64,000 bases of DNA, taken from positions 124,001-188,000 of the forward strand of contig NW_027183513.1 of assembly GCF_041296385.1 (NCBI RefSeq), in the 5' to 3' direction. Source of the DNA: Aphelocoma coerulescens (taxonomy: Eukaryota; Chordata; Aves; Passeriformes; Corvidae). How positions within the stretch are numbered: the first letter of the stretch is position 1; each line of letters starts with the position of its first letter. Below are positions 43,799-56,111 of the stretch, piece by piece. The notes beneath the pieces were generated by a model. That model made no database searches. It was given only the letters and a program-made list of their open reading frames with translations, and was not told the origin of the DNA. Both the position numbers and the translations under genes were made by a program.

Positions 43799-44630
43799 TG
43801 TCGAAATTGATGGCGATGATGGTGATGAGGGTGTGGGTTCGGTCGGGCCCGGCTGGAGATGGACGGCGACGAGAGATCTCTATAAGCAGGTCTTTGGAGC
43901 ATGCAGTTTATTGCAGAGGGCGTGGGTACAGGGGCACTGCTTAGAGCTGCCAGCTGCAGCTCCAAGCAGGCCCAAGGTGTAAGAGAGGGAGAGAGAGTGA
44001 GCGAGAGAGCTAGAGCAAGAGGCTGAGAGCTAAGAGTGTAAAGAGCAAGAGAGACAAACTAAGAGGAGAGCTGAATTAAGAGGAAGAAGAAGAGCAAGAG
44101 AGTTACTAAGAGAGCTACTAAGAGGAGAAGAGCATTACTAAGAGAGCTACTAAGAGAGTTACTAAGAGCGTTACTAAGAGGAGAAGAGCATTACTAAGAG
44201 GAGAGGAGTTAAGAGAGCGAGGAGCTTGTTACAATACAATAAATCATCTTCTGTAGTGAATATTCTAATTCTCAGTAGCCAATCTAATACAAGGTACAAA
44301 TCCTATAGCATTTACATACAGCCTATAAGAGTTCTTACATTACCATAGAGTGTTACATTTTAACTTCTAAAAACTACTCTTTGGACCCCTTCTGCTGAGC
44401 TAGTAGGGTCTGCTCTGACCCTTGGACCTGTCTGCAAGCAGAGGGTATTGTTCAATCAAGAGGGGATTACCTTCAGCCGGCTATACCATTGTTTTCCAGT
44501 TGTTCAGTAACTAAGACTCTATATCTCAAAGATGGCCTTCATTTCGATGTCGCTCACAGTTTTCATATTCCCAGAATCTTTTGTTAGGCAATCATATTTA
44601 TAAGGCTTTCCTGTTTCATCTTCCCCAACA
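43799..44630 (-). repeat. 5' LTR of provirus copy 2
   Basis: 832 bp, followed on the right by the target duplication ACAAA at 44631-44635. Confidence 0.94.
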
Positions 44631-46903
44631 ACAAAGGCTCTCCTGGGAGCCACGGGTCACAAAGCACCGTGGGCTCTGTGCAGCCCCGCTGTGTCACAAT
44701 GGCCGCTGGCTTCCACGAGCCCCCGCAGTGTCCCAGTGGGCCCCGTGGCTTTAGGAGTGGGTGGCTGGGAGTTGGTGCCAGCGGCTGGGGGAGCAGCAGC
44801 AGGGACTGTGTGTGGACAGTGCCATGGCCACTTGTGTGGCCACTGGTGTCTCTGTGCCAGGCACAGCCGTGGTGTGTAACACCGGCTCTGGGTCCTTTGG
44901 CTGTGCAGGTGGCAGTCACGGCCTGGAGCAGGGCTGCTCCCGGGGGACAGCCTGGGGCAGGAGGCTGCTGGAGATTCATTCCCCACACTCCTTGTCATGA
45001 GGTGCTCAGAGTGATTGGAAAGGCTGTTGGCAGCAGGCAGTTCTCTGGGTTCAAGCTGTGGAGCTGTCAGCGGGAATGCAAAGGCCAAGCTGGTGAGCCT
45101 TTTGTCCTGGTGCCTTTAGTGTGTGAGCAGTCCCTGGTGCCGTTGTCTTTGGATCCTGAGTGTGGGAGAGGCAAGGCTTAGGATGGTGCGTAGAGCTGAG
45201 AAGGAAAGTGCCGAGAGCAGCGTGTGTGCTGCTGCTTTGAGGGGTGCAGTTGAAGTTGTAGGCAGCAAGAGCTTTCTCAGCTGGCCCTTTTGTGAGCTCT
45301 GCTTTTGCCAGATGACTTCCATCTTACCCTCTTACCATCTTAGCCTCTCATTTTTGCATATCCCAAACCCCCTTCCAAACATCCAGCAGCTGCTTGTAAA
45401 GAAGAAGTCCTAGAACAAAAAGCCAGTGCTGCCTTTCATAGCCCCTTTGCTGTCTATGAAGTAGAGGAAAGAAGCTAGTGAGACGCACTTTCTTTCTCAA
45501 CTCCATAGAGCGCATCCTTCTCTCAAGGTGGCAGAGTCCTTGGCGGAAGTGAAGCATCTGCAGCTGCAGTTCAGACTGAGAGATGTGCCAGGACAGGAAA
45601 CATTTGCTGACCTTCCCTGTTCCCTGTGCAACATGATTCTCGCATCCCAGTCACTTTCACATACCTTCGGTATCCCTGAGTCCAAGCAGCTAAAGCTCAC
45701 AGAGACAGAAGTGTCAGGAAGGAAAACGTTCCAAAAGCACCCCCTTCTCTTATCAGCATATAAATTGTGCACAACAGGCTGCGGCACCGAACCTTCCTTC
45801 TCAGATAGACATGCCATCACACTTTTCACTCTTGCAGCTCGGTTGAAAAGCTCCAGCAGCTGCTCCCGCAATAGCAAAAGGTTCTAGAAGTGAAAGCCAG
45901 TTTGGGGCTGCACCTTCTCCTTGCCGCATGTAAGCCACACCAAACTCCCTGATGCACTCTGTCCTCCCCTTCTCAAAGGAGTAGACGGTGGCATCAGGAC
46001 ACACCTGTGTCCCAGCAGCTGGGTGCCCAGCCGGGAGCAGGAGCAGGGCTGGGGCTGCTCCCAAAGTTGCCCCGCCCCAATGCCAGAGCCGGACATATGC
46101 TGAGGGGGGGCTGGATCAGGCTTTATTGTCCAGCTGCATGCCAGGAGTGAGCACAAAATCTACCTGCATTCTCTGCAGCATGCCATCCTGGAGCAGAGCC
46201 ATTGCCAAAGGAAGCTGTGAGCCCGTGCCAAGCCAGTGCCGGAGTGGGATCCTAGCAGCACCTGTGGAAGCCGGGAGAGAGGAGCCCACCTGGAGCAGGT
46301 TCGTGCAGGATTAATCATCCCGTGGCTTCCCACCAGGGTCCTGTTGCTTCCAAAAGGCCCCACAGTGTCACTGTGGCCCCTCGGTTCCACCAGGTTCCAT
46401 AGCGTCACTGTGGTGCCCAGGGTTCCGTCAGCTTCGCCAGCATCCCCACGGTCTGCAGAGCTCCCCGAGCTTCTGTGGTGTCACAGTGGAGGCAGGGTTG
46501 CATCAGGTTCCATAGCATCAGCACGGTCTCCAGGGCTCCCAGAGGTTCTGTGGTGTCACAGTGGAGGCAGGGTTGCATCAGGTTCCATAGCATCACCACA
46601 GTCTCCAGGGCTCCCTGAGCTTCTGTGGTGTCACAGTGGAGGCAGGGTTGCATCAGGTTCCATAGCATCAGCACGGTCTCCAGGGCTCCCAGAGGTTCTG
46701 TGGTGTCACAGAGGAGGCAGGGTTGCATCAGGTTCCATAGCATCACCACGGTCTCCAGGGCTCCAAGAGCTTCTGTGGTGTCACAGAGGAGGCAGGGTTG
46801 CATCAGGTTCAATAGCATCAGCACGGTCTCCAGGGCTCCCCTGAGCTTCTGTGGTGGTGTCACAGAGGAGCCAGGCTTCCTTGTAGTTCCCCAGCATCAC
46901 AAA

Positions 46904-47735
46904 TGTCGAAATTGATGGCGATGATGGTGATGAGGGTGTGGGTTCGGTCGGGCCCGGCTGGAGATGGACGGCGACGAGAGATCTCTATAAGCAGGTCTTT
47001 GGAGCATGCAGTTTATTGCAGAGGGCGTGGGTACAGGGGCACTGCTTAGAGCTGCCAGCTGCAGCTCCAAGCAGGCCCAAGGTGTAAGAGAGGGAGAGAG
47101 AGTGAGCGAGAGAGCTAGAGCAAGAGGCTGAGAGCTAAGAGTGTAAAGAGCAAGAGAGACAAACTAAGAGGAGAGCTGAATTAAGAGGAAGAAGAAGAGC
47201 AAGAGAGTTACTAAGAGAGCTACTAAGAGGAGAAGAGCATTACTAAGAGAGCTACTAAGAGAGTTACTAAGAGCGTTACTAAGAGGAGAAGAGCATTACT
47301 AAGAGGAGAGGAGTTAAGAGAGCGAGGAGCTTGTTACAATACAATAAATCATCTTCTGTAGTGAATATTCTAATTCTCAGTAGCCAATCTAATACAAGGT
47401 ACAAATCCTATAGCATTTACATACAGCCTATAAGAGTTCTTACATTACCATAGAGTGTTACATTTTAACTTCTAAAAACTACTCTTTGGACCCCTTCTGC
47501 TGAGCTAGTAGGGTCTGCTCTGACCCTTGGACCTGTCTGCAAGCAGAGGGTATTGTTCAATCAAGAGGGGATTACCTTCAGCCGGCTATACCATTGTTTT
47601 CCAGTTGTTCAGTAACTAAGACTCTATATCTCAAAGATGGCCTTCATTTCGATGTCGCTCACAGTTTTCATATTCCCAGAATCTTTTGTTAGGCAATCAT
47701 ATTTATAAGGCTTTCCTGTTTCATCTTCCCCAACA
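46904..47735 (-). repeat. 3' LTR of provirus copy 3
   Basis: 832 bp, beginning at the same satellite base as the other copies. Confidence 0.94.
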
Positions 47736-48982
47736 TCTCCCCCGTTCTGATGAACAACTAAGATATTAGATACAGTCCTACTCGTTATTTTTTGCACACA
47801 CTGAAGCATACAAGGTACTGCTACTAAAACTATAATTATTACTACTAGAATAATCAAGCCTATTTTACAGAGTTCCCTTAGCCAAGGTGCAAAGCTCCAA
47901 TCATCAAACAAACTGTCCAGCCAAGACGGGTCATCTGTTCTAATTTGGTTAGCTAGATCCTTTAGGTTTTGTAGCTGTTTGTGAATGGAAACAGAATGAT
48001 CGGATAAGTTCATACAGCATAATCCTTCAAAATCTTCACAGCCGTGCCCATGTGCTAATAAAAGATAATCAACGGCAGCTCTATTTTGTAAAGTGGCATG
48101 TCTGACTGCCTCTTCATCGGTTAACAGATCACTGATCATAGTAGAGGTGGCATTTACCTCCTTGCTGAGCCAACATCCCAACTTGTTTAACTGTTTTAAA
48201 GCAATTGAGGAGCTTAACTGAGGTAGAAAAATGCTTGCAACAATTGATTTTCCAGAGTTCCAAGGGTGGAAGTCACTATCACAGTCACTATCGTACTGAT
48301 GTCCCCAGGAAGATCTGATCTTTCTGCTTTTCTTTTTGATTACCTCTTTGACACTGGGAGCAATAATTGTAAGTTGTCCCAGAGCACAAGGGCCACCATC
48401 TATTTTTGAAGGTATACCTTGCCAGGCCCTGTCTCCACAGATGAGCCAAATTCCTCTGGGGAATCGAATAGGAAGTTTGCTAAAACGATCTGCATGAGGT
48501 TCGTCATATATAAGAAGCTTAACTTGACTACACCAAGAAGTTACATTGCTATAAGCTGGGTGATATGGGGTAACATTTAAATGGGGACCGTTTTCTCCTT
48601 GAAAGTGAAAGAAATAGCAGGTATCCATAGTTAACGAACCTAGGATTTCTAGCTCTTGAAGGTCAGATTTATCAATTTTAGAATTATCAATATAAGTTTG
48701 GTGTCTATGGCTGGGAGTTGGAGATACATGATGATCGTCATATGGCCAATACTTATCAAGAGTAATATTATCAAAACCTTCTGGAAGAGGTACTCCAACT
48801 AAACAGGTTGAAAAAGGTTTGTCAGGGCTTGTGTCAGATAGACAGATGGTATCGGAGCCTGCGGATTTGGCTAAAGCAACCCAGACATTTGTCTTTGGTT
48901 GATTCACAGGTAAAGCTTCACTACAAAAACTAAAACAAAAGAATAAAAGCAACATGCACGCGCGCAAATGAGAAAACTCCAT
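47624..48982 (-). CDS. env: Envelope glycoprotein, intact (copy 3)
   Basis: 452 codons, same translated product as copy 1. The final 36 codons lie in the 3' LTR. Confidence 0.93.
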   Translation of the reverse strand: MEFSHLRACMLLLFFCFSFCSEALPVNQPKTNVWVALAKSAGSDTICLSDTSPDKPFSTCLVGVPLPEGFDNITLDKYWPYDDHHVSPTPSHRHQTYIDNSKIDKSDLQELEILGSLTMDTCYFFHFQGENGPHLNVTPYHPAYSNVTSWCSQVKLLIYDEPHADRFSKLPIRFPRGIWLICGDRAWQGIPSKIDGGPCALGQLTIIAPSVKEVIKKKSRKIRSSWGHQYDSDCDSDFHPWNSGKSIVASIFLPQLSSSIALKQLNKLGCWLSKEVNATSTMISDLLTDEEAVRHATLQNRAAVDYLLLAHGHGCEDFEGLCCMNLSDHSVSIHKQLQNLKDLANQIRTDDPSWLDSLFDDWSFAPWLRELCKIGLIILVVIIIVLVAVPCMLQCVQKITSRTVSNILVVHQNGGDVGEDETGKPYKYDCLTKDSGNMKTVSDIEMKAIFEI

Positions 48983-49036
48983 TCTTTTCTTGAGCTGTTT
49001 TTGGCAGATCACTTTCTTCTGGTGATTCTGCGCAGT

Positions 49037-50188
49037 TCAGGTCTGGGTGCTTGCTTCCTGGCTTCCACTTGCAGAGTCACTGGCTGGTGTGGTGGCATCA
49101 GCAGGCTTTGATGCGAGGTATGGCTTCACGTTTTTTGCTGGAACCCACTTGATTCCTTCACCTGTGGAAACACATGCAAACCCCTTCCCCCACATTATAA
49201 GATTGTATGGTCCTTCTATTTTTCCTGAGTCTAGATTTTTAATCAAAACTGGGGGGCGCTCTTTCAGTTTTGCTTTTTTGTTGTTCAAAAAATGTCTATA
49301 AATGGGGGGATCAGGCTCTTCTGCAGAGCTATTCAAAAAATTGTAAACATACAAAGCCTTGTTCAACCTCCTTTGAGGTGTATCCTGGACTTCTCCCCCT
49401 CTCTGTTGATCTAAAATGCGTTTTAGGGTTTGATGTGTTCTTTTTAGGGTACTTTTTAGCAGTTGTTTAAGATACGGTGAGCAAATACCACTATCTCTTA
49501 CAGCCCTTCTTAGTTCTTTAATTTCGTGAGTGGGGATGGGAACCCACGTTTTGGGACTGTCAGGCTGTTGGCTAGCTATCACAGGCTTAGCTAATAGACT
49601 TTCATCTTTACAGCTTTGGAGTCTTATTTCATGCCAATCTGTTAATTGAGAATAATCTGAGCACTTTGGAGGATTTTTTGATTCAGAAAGTAGCGCTAAC
49701 AAACTCTCAGAACTCGTTTTCTCCTTATGGGTTGCAAGATCCCAGCCGCTCGCTGGCGGGACTCTGGGGCTCATTGCAAACAAATCTGGCTGCTTTTCAG
49801 GGTTTCCTGGTGTTAGATTTAAAGCATCAGCTCGGGCAGAGCGGCTCTCCGTCTTCCCTGCCACTGGAGCTGCACCACTGCCCTCCGTTCCCCCCCTGTT
49901 TGCGGCTTGTGAGGCGAGGCTGAGCTGCGCGGAGGGATGTTGCTGGGCGGCGGTAGCCGAGGGATACAGCTGTGCGGTGCCGGAGGGCCCCGGCGGGGGC
50001 GGCGATGGCACTGCCGATCTCCGCGGTGGCGGGCGAGGAGGCGGGGGGGCCGCGAGCAACCGGCTCCGCGGCAGCGGGCGAGGGGGTGCGGGTGGCTCTA
50101 TTGAAGGCGAGGTGAAAGCCGTGGGGGGCGGTGGCGGAGCTAGTTCCGTGAGCAGTGCTGTGGTTGGAGAAGTGTGAGCGTGCGTGGG
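49037..50188 (-). pseudogene. Capsid-integrase fusion remnant (copy 3)
   Basis: Same fusion as in copy 1, ending at the TGA at 49037-49039. Confidence 0.88.
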
Positions 50189-51554
50189 TTACGCCATCAG
50201 GTCAACGTGGCGGACTGTGATGGCCGCTGTCTGTGTGTCGGGGAGAGCGGGAGGTGGCAGGGCTGTCCCGTCGGCAGGAGACGATCCCGGGGCTGCGGGA
50301 GGCGGGAGGGCCGGCGTGGAGGCGGCGGGAGTATGTTGCGGTGGGGCCATGGCGAACGGTGGGCCAGTCGGCGGCTGGACCGCGGCGTGCTGCCGCTGGG
50401 AGTTTGCAGGCTGGGCTGGTGTGGCTGCCGGCGCGGCGGTGCCAGGAGACGGGGCTGGAGCAGCGGCAGGCACGGGAGAGGCAGCAGCCATCTGTGTAGG
50501 CGCTGCAGCGCCGGCACCAGGTGGCTGGCGGGGCTGGGGCGCTCCGTGTCCCACGGACGCGGACGGGACGTTGACCACCACCGGCGCCGTGTCGGTGGCG
50601 GCGAGGGGGACCTGGGGGGCTGGAAGAAGGGTCGCCGCCTGGCTTTGCGGGGGGCCGGCTATGATGGTGGCTACAGCCATAACAGGCGCGGCTAGGGGAG
50701 CGGTAGGACCCGTAGGTGGCTGGGGAGCAGCCGCTGGCCCCGCGGGGCTATCGGCGGGGGGCGGGGCCGCGAAGGCGCTGGCGGACGGGGTGGGAGGAGC
50801 GAGGGACGGGGCCGCGAAGACGCTGGAGCCGAGGGCGGGGACCGCGGGAGCCGGGGCAGCAGGGAGGAACGGGATGGGGGGGGCGGGGATGGGGGGAGCG
50901 GTGGAGGGGGTCGTAGGGTCCGGTGGGACAGGGGTGACGGCTGCCAGGACAGCGGGGGCGGGGGGCGGGGCGGCACGAGTCAGTCGGACCGCGGCTACCG
51001 GAGCCGCGAGAGGCGGGACAGCAGGGACTAACGGGACCGTGGGGGTGGAGATGACGGGGGCGGTGGGGGGGGGCGGTGGAGTCCGGTGGGGCAGGGGTGA
51101 CCGGTGCAGGGACCGCGGGGGGGTGGGGCGGGGCGGCACGAGACAGCTGGACCGCGGGTACTGGAGCCGTGAGGTCCGGCGGCGGGGCGGGGGCCGTGCC
51201 CGGTTGCAGGCTCGCGGCGGCAAGGGGCGGGCTCGCAGCAGGAGCGGGACCCGGCGAGGTGGCTGCTGCGGGCGGCGCCTTCACAGCAAACAGCTCCACG
51301 AGCGCTCTGCAAGCCGGGACCAGCTCCGCGGCAGCCCAATCCCGGCGGGAGATATTATTAAAGAGTTTAACCCGAACTGTGTCCCAGAAGTCTCTTGTAA
51401 AGACGGCTGAACGGTCAGCATTTGGGAAATTAATCAGAGTCCATTCTAAGAGGTTTTTTAGCTCCTGTTTAGGTAATTGACTTGGACCGGAGCTTAGTAA
51501 GTACTTAAGTTGTTTATAGAGATGTCTGTCATGGGCAGAGTGAGTTTGTCCCAT
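50189..51554 (-). pseudogene. gag: gag, broken (copy 3)
   Basis: ATG at 51554; the frame break at the G run and the TAA at 50189-50191 are as in copy 1. Confidence 0.85.
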
Positions 51555-51678
51555 TATTGACCAGTATGATACTCACCTAGATGTCGCAGGGGGCAGGGTC
51601 CTTAATCAGAAGTCCGTCGTGGGGGGCTGGCCAGGCTCTCCACACGGCGCTCAGGACGCTGCTGTCGGGTCCCTCCTC

Positions 51679-52087
51679 AGAGCTCCGGTTTCAGGCGTCG
51701 CTTGGCAACGGCTTTCCGTGCTCGGGACCTCGCAGGTGTCTCCACTCAGAGCTCCAGCGCGGGCGGTGCTGAGCAATACCCGCCTGTGCTCGGGCGCGCG
51801 GCTGGATCCCTCCTAAGAGCTCCGGTCTGCACTGCTTAGCAGCGTGTCCGTGCTCGAGGGGTACCACGGCAAACTTCCTCAAAGAGCTCCAGGTAACCGC
51901 TGCGCAGCAGTGGCCGTCTGTGCTCGAGGACTGCCAGGCAATTTCCTCCCTCCGAGAGCTCCAGGTAATTGCTACGAAGTAACGGCTCCCCGTGCTCGAG
52001 GGCTGCCTCAGCAGAGTTATAGAGCTCCGGCTTTTACGCTGCGCAGCAACGGTATGCCGTGCTCACGACACGTTCCAGGTGGCTATA
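51679..52087 (-). repeat. Leader tandem repeats (copy 3)
   Basis: Six ~68-bp repeats as in copy 1. Confidence 0.83.
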
Positions 52088-52174
52088 ACTGGTCTTTTAG
52101 TTACCGTCCATGGCGAAGTCTCTCACAGGTGGAAGAAGCTGAATCAGGCCTTCACTCACGTTTGGGCGCCAGTT

Positions 52175-53006
52175 TGTCGAAATTGATGGCGATGATGGTG
52201 ATGAGGGTGTGGGTTCGGTCGGGCCCGGCTGGAGATGGACGGCGACGAGAGATCTCTATAAGCAGGTCTTTGGAGCATGCAGTTTATTGCAGAGGGCGTG
52301 GGTACAGGGGCACTGCTTAGAGCTGCCAGCTGCAGCTCCAAGCAGGCCCAAGGTGTAAGAGAGGGAGAGAGAGTGAGCGAGAGAGCTAGAGCAAGAGGCT
52401 GAGAGCTAAGAGTGTAAAGAGCAAGAGAGACAAACTAAGAGGAGAGCTGAATTAAGAGGAAGAAGAAGAGCAAGAGAGTTACTAAGAGAGCTACTAAGAG
52501 GAGAAGAGCATTACTAAGAGAGCTACTAAGAGAGTTACTAAGAGCGTTACTAAGAGGAGAAGAGCATTACTAAGAGGAGAGGAGTTAAGAGAGCGAGGAG
52601 CTTGTTACAATACAATAAATCATCTTCTGTAGTGAATATTCTAATTCTCAGTAGCCAATCTAATACAAGGTACAAATCCTATAGCATTTACATACAGCCT
52701 ATAAGAGTTCTTACATTACCATAGAGTGTTACATTTTAACTTCTAAAAACTACTCTTTGGACCCCTTCTGCTGAGCTAGTAGGGTCTGCTCTGACCCTTG
52801 GACCTGTCTGCAAGCAGAGGGTATTGTTCAATCAAGAGGGGATTACCTTCAGCCGGCTATACCATTGTTTTCCAGTTGTTCAGTAACTAAGACTCTATAT
52901 CTCAAAGATGGCCTTCATTTCGATGTCGCTCACAGTTTTCATATTCCCAGAATCTTTTGTTAGGCAATCATATTTATAAGGCTTTCCTGTTTCATCTTCC
53001 CCAACA
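52175..53006 (-). repeat. 5' LTR of provirus copy 3
   Basis: 832 bp, followed by ACAAA at 53007-53011. Confidence 0.94.
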
Positions 53007-55279
53007 ACAAAGGCTCTCCTGGGAGCCACGGGTCACAAAGCACCGTGGGCTCTGTGCAGCCCCGCTGTGTCACAATGGCCGCTGGCTTCCACGAGCCCCC
53101 GCAGTGTCCCAGTGGGCCCCGTGGCTTTAGGAGTGGGTGGCTGGGAGTTGGTGCCAGCGGCTGGGGGAGCAGCAGCAGGGACTGTGTGTGGACAGTGCCA
53201 TGGCCACTTGTGTGGCCACTGGTGTCTCTGTGCCAGGCACAGCCGTGGTGTGTAACACCGGCTCTGGGTCCTTTGGCTGTGCAGGTGGCAGTCACGGCCT
53301 GGAGCAGGGCTGCTCCCGGGGGACAGCCTGGGGCAGGAGGCTGCTGGAGATTCATTCCCCACACTCCTTGTCATGAGGTGCTCAGAGTGATTGGAAAGGC
53401 TGTTGGCAGCAGGCAGTTCTCTGGGTTCAAGCTGTGGAGCTGTCAGCGGGAATGCAAAGGCCAAGCTGGTGAGCCTTTTGTCCTGGTGCCTTTAGTGTGT
53501 GAGCAGTCCCTGGTGCCGTTGTCTTTGGATCCTGAGTGTGGGAGAGGCAAGGCTTAGGATGGTGCGTAGAGCTGAGAAGGAAAGTGCCGAGAGCAGCGTG
53601 TGTGCTGCTGCTTTGAGGGGTGCAGTTGAAGTTGTAGGCAGCAAGAGCTTTCTCAGCTGGCCCTTTTGTGAGCTCTGCTTTTGCCAGATGACTTCCATCT
53701 TACCCTCTTACCATCTTAGCCTCTCATTTTTGCATATCCCAAACCCCCTTCCAAACATCCAGCAGCTGCTTGTAAAGAAGAAGTCCTAGAACAAAAAGCC
53801 AGTGCTGCCTTTCATAGCCCCTTTGCTGTCTATGAAGTAGAGGAAAGAAGCTAGTGAGACGCACTTTCTTTCTCAACTCCATAGAGCGCATCCTTCTCTC
53901 AAGGTGGCAGAGTCCTTGGCGGAAGTGAAGCATCTGCAGCTGCAGTTCAGACTGAGAGATGTGCCAGGACAGGAAACATTTGCTGACCTTCCCTGTTCCC
54001 TGTGCAACATGATTCTCGCATCCCAGTCACTTTCACATACCTTCGGTATCCCTGAGTCCAAGCAGCTAAAGGTCACAGAGACAGAAGTGTCAGGAAGGAA
54101 AACGTTCCAAAAGCACCCCCTTCTCTTATCAGCATATAAATTGTGCACAACAGGCTGCGGCACCGAACCTTCCTTCTCAGATAGACATGCCATCACACTT
54201 TTCACTCTTGCAGCTCGGTTGAAAAGCTCCAGCAGCTGCTCCCGCAATAGCAAAAGGTTCTAGAAGTGAAAGCCAGTTTGGGGCTGCACCTTCTCCTTGC
54301 CGCATGTAAGCCACACCAAACTCCCTGATGCACTCTGTCCTCCCCTTCTCAAAGGAGTAGACGGTGGCATCAGGACACACCTGTGTCCCAGCAGCTGGGT
54401 GCCCAGCCGGGAGCAGGAGCAGGGCTGGGGCTGCTCCCAAAGTTGCCCCGCCCCAATGCCAGAGCCGGACATATGCTGAGGGGGGGCTGGATCAGGCTTT
54501 ATTGTCCAGCTGCATGCCAGGAGTGAGCACAAAATCTACCTGCATTCTCTGCAGCATGCCATCCTGGAGCAGAGCCATTGCCAAAGGAAGCCGTGAGCCC
54601 GTGCCAAGCCAGTGCCGGAGTGGGATCCTAGCAGCACCTGTGGAAGCCGGGAGAGAGGAGCCCACCTGGAGCAGGTTCGTGCAGGATTAATCATCCCGTG
54701 GCTTCCCACCAGGGTCCTGTTGCTTCCAAAAGGCCCCACAGTGTCACTGTGGCCCCTCGGTTCCACCAGGTTCCATAGCGTCACTGTGGTGCCCAGGGTT
54801 CCGTCAGCTTCGCCAGCATCCCCACGGTCTGCAGAGCTCCCCGAGCTTCTGTGGTGTCACAGTGGAGGCAGGGTTGCATCAGGTTCCATAGCATCAGCAC
54901 GGTCTCCAGGGCTCCCAGAGGTTCTGTGGTGTCACAGTGGAGGCAGGGTTGCATCAGGTTCCATAGCATCACCACAGTCTCCAGGGCTCCCTGAGCTTCT
55001 GTGGTGTCACAGTGGAGGCAGGGTTGCATCAGGTTCCATAGCATCAGCACGGTCTCCAGGGCTCCCAGAGGTTCTGTGGTGTCACAGAGGAGGCAGGGTT
55101 GCATCAGGTTCCATAGCATCACCACGGTCTCCAGGGCTCCAAGAGCTTCTGTGGTGTCACAGAGGAGGCAGGGTTGCATCAGGTTCAATAGCATCAGCAC
55201 GGTCTCCAGGGCTCCCCTGAGCTTCTGTGGTGGTGTCACAGAGGAGCCAGGCTTCCTTGTAGTTCCCCAGCATCACAAA

Positions 55280-56111
55280 TGTCGAAATTGATGGCGATGA
55301 TGGTGATGAGGGTGTGGGTTCGGTCGGGCCCGGCTGGAGATGGACGGCGACGAGAGATCTCTATAAGCAGGTCTTTGGAGCATGCAGTTTATTGCAGAGG
55401 GCGTGGGTACAGGGGCACTGCTTAGAGCTGCCAGCTGCAGCTCCAAGCAGGCCCAAGGTGTAAGAGAGGGAGAGAGAGTGAGCGAGAGAGCTAGAGCAAG
55501 AGGCTGAGAGCTAAGAGTGTAAAGAGCAAGAGAGACAAACTAAGAGGAGAGCTGAATTAAGAGGAAGAAGAAGAGCAAGAGAGTTACTAAGAGAGCTACT
55601 AAGAGGAGAAGAGCATTACTAAGAGAGCTACTAAGAGAGTTACTAAGAGCGTTACTAAGAGGAGAAGAGCATTACTAAGAGGAGAGGAGTTAAGAGAGCG
55701 AGGAGCTTGTTACAATACAATAAATCATCTTCTGTAGTGAATATTCTAATTCTCAGTAGCCAATCTAATACAAGGTACAAATCCTATAGCATTTACATAC
55801 AGCCTATAAGAGTTCTTACATTACCATAGAGTGTTACATTTTAACTTCTAAAAACTACTCTTTGGACCCCTTCTGCTGAGCTAGTAGGGTCTGCTCTGAC
55901 CCTTGGACCTGTCTGCAAGCAGAGGGTATTGTTCAATCAAGAGGGGATTACCTTCAGCCGGCTATACCATTGTTTTCCAGTTGTTCAGTAACTAAGACTC
56001 TATATCTCAAAGATGGCCTTCATTTCGATGTCGCTCACAGTTTTCATATTCCCAGAATCTTTTGTTAGGCAATCATATTTATAAGGCTTTCCTGTTTCAT
56101 CTTCCCCAACA
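55280..56111 (-). repeat. 3' LTR of provirus copy 4
   Basis: 832 bp, same boundaries as the other copies. Confidence 0.94.

Larger units (their letters stand above)
38528..44630 (-). mobile_element. Endogenous retrovirus copy 2, minus strand, defective
   Basis: This has the same length, junctions, breaks and deletion as copy 1, displaced by 8,376 bp. In all translated frames I see one substitution relative to copy 1: T at 42786 where copy 1 has C at 34410. Copy 3 shares this T. Confidence 0.95.
37330..45705. repeat. Composite unit 15: satellite plus provirus copy 2 (8,376 bp)
   Basis: Satellite parts are 37330-38527 and 44631-45705. The 75-bp array (five copies) is at 38102-38476. The junctions with the provirus are base-for-base the same as in unit 14. 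Confidence 0.95.
46904..53006 (-). mobile_element. Endogenous retrovirus copy 3, minus strand, defective
   Basis: Same structure as copies 1 and 2. It carries T at 51162, the variant shared with copy 2. Confidence 0.95.
45706..54081. repeat. Composite unit 16: satellite plus provirus copy 3 (8,376 bp)
   Basis: Satellite parts are 45706-46903 and 53007-54081. The 75-bp array is at 46478-46852. Private change gaagctgtgag for gaagccgtgag near 46216. Confidence 0.95.
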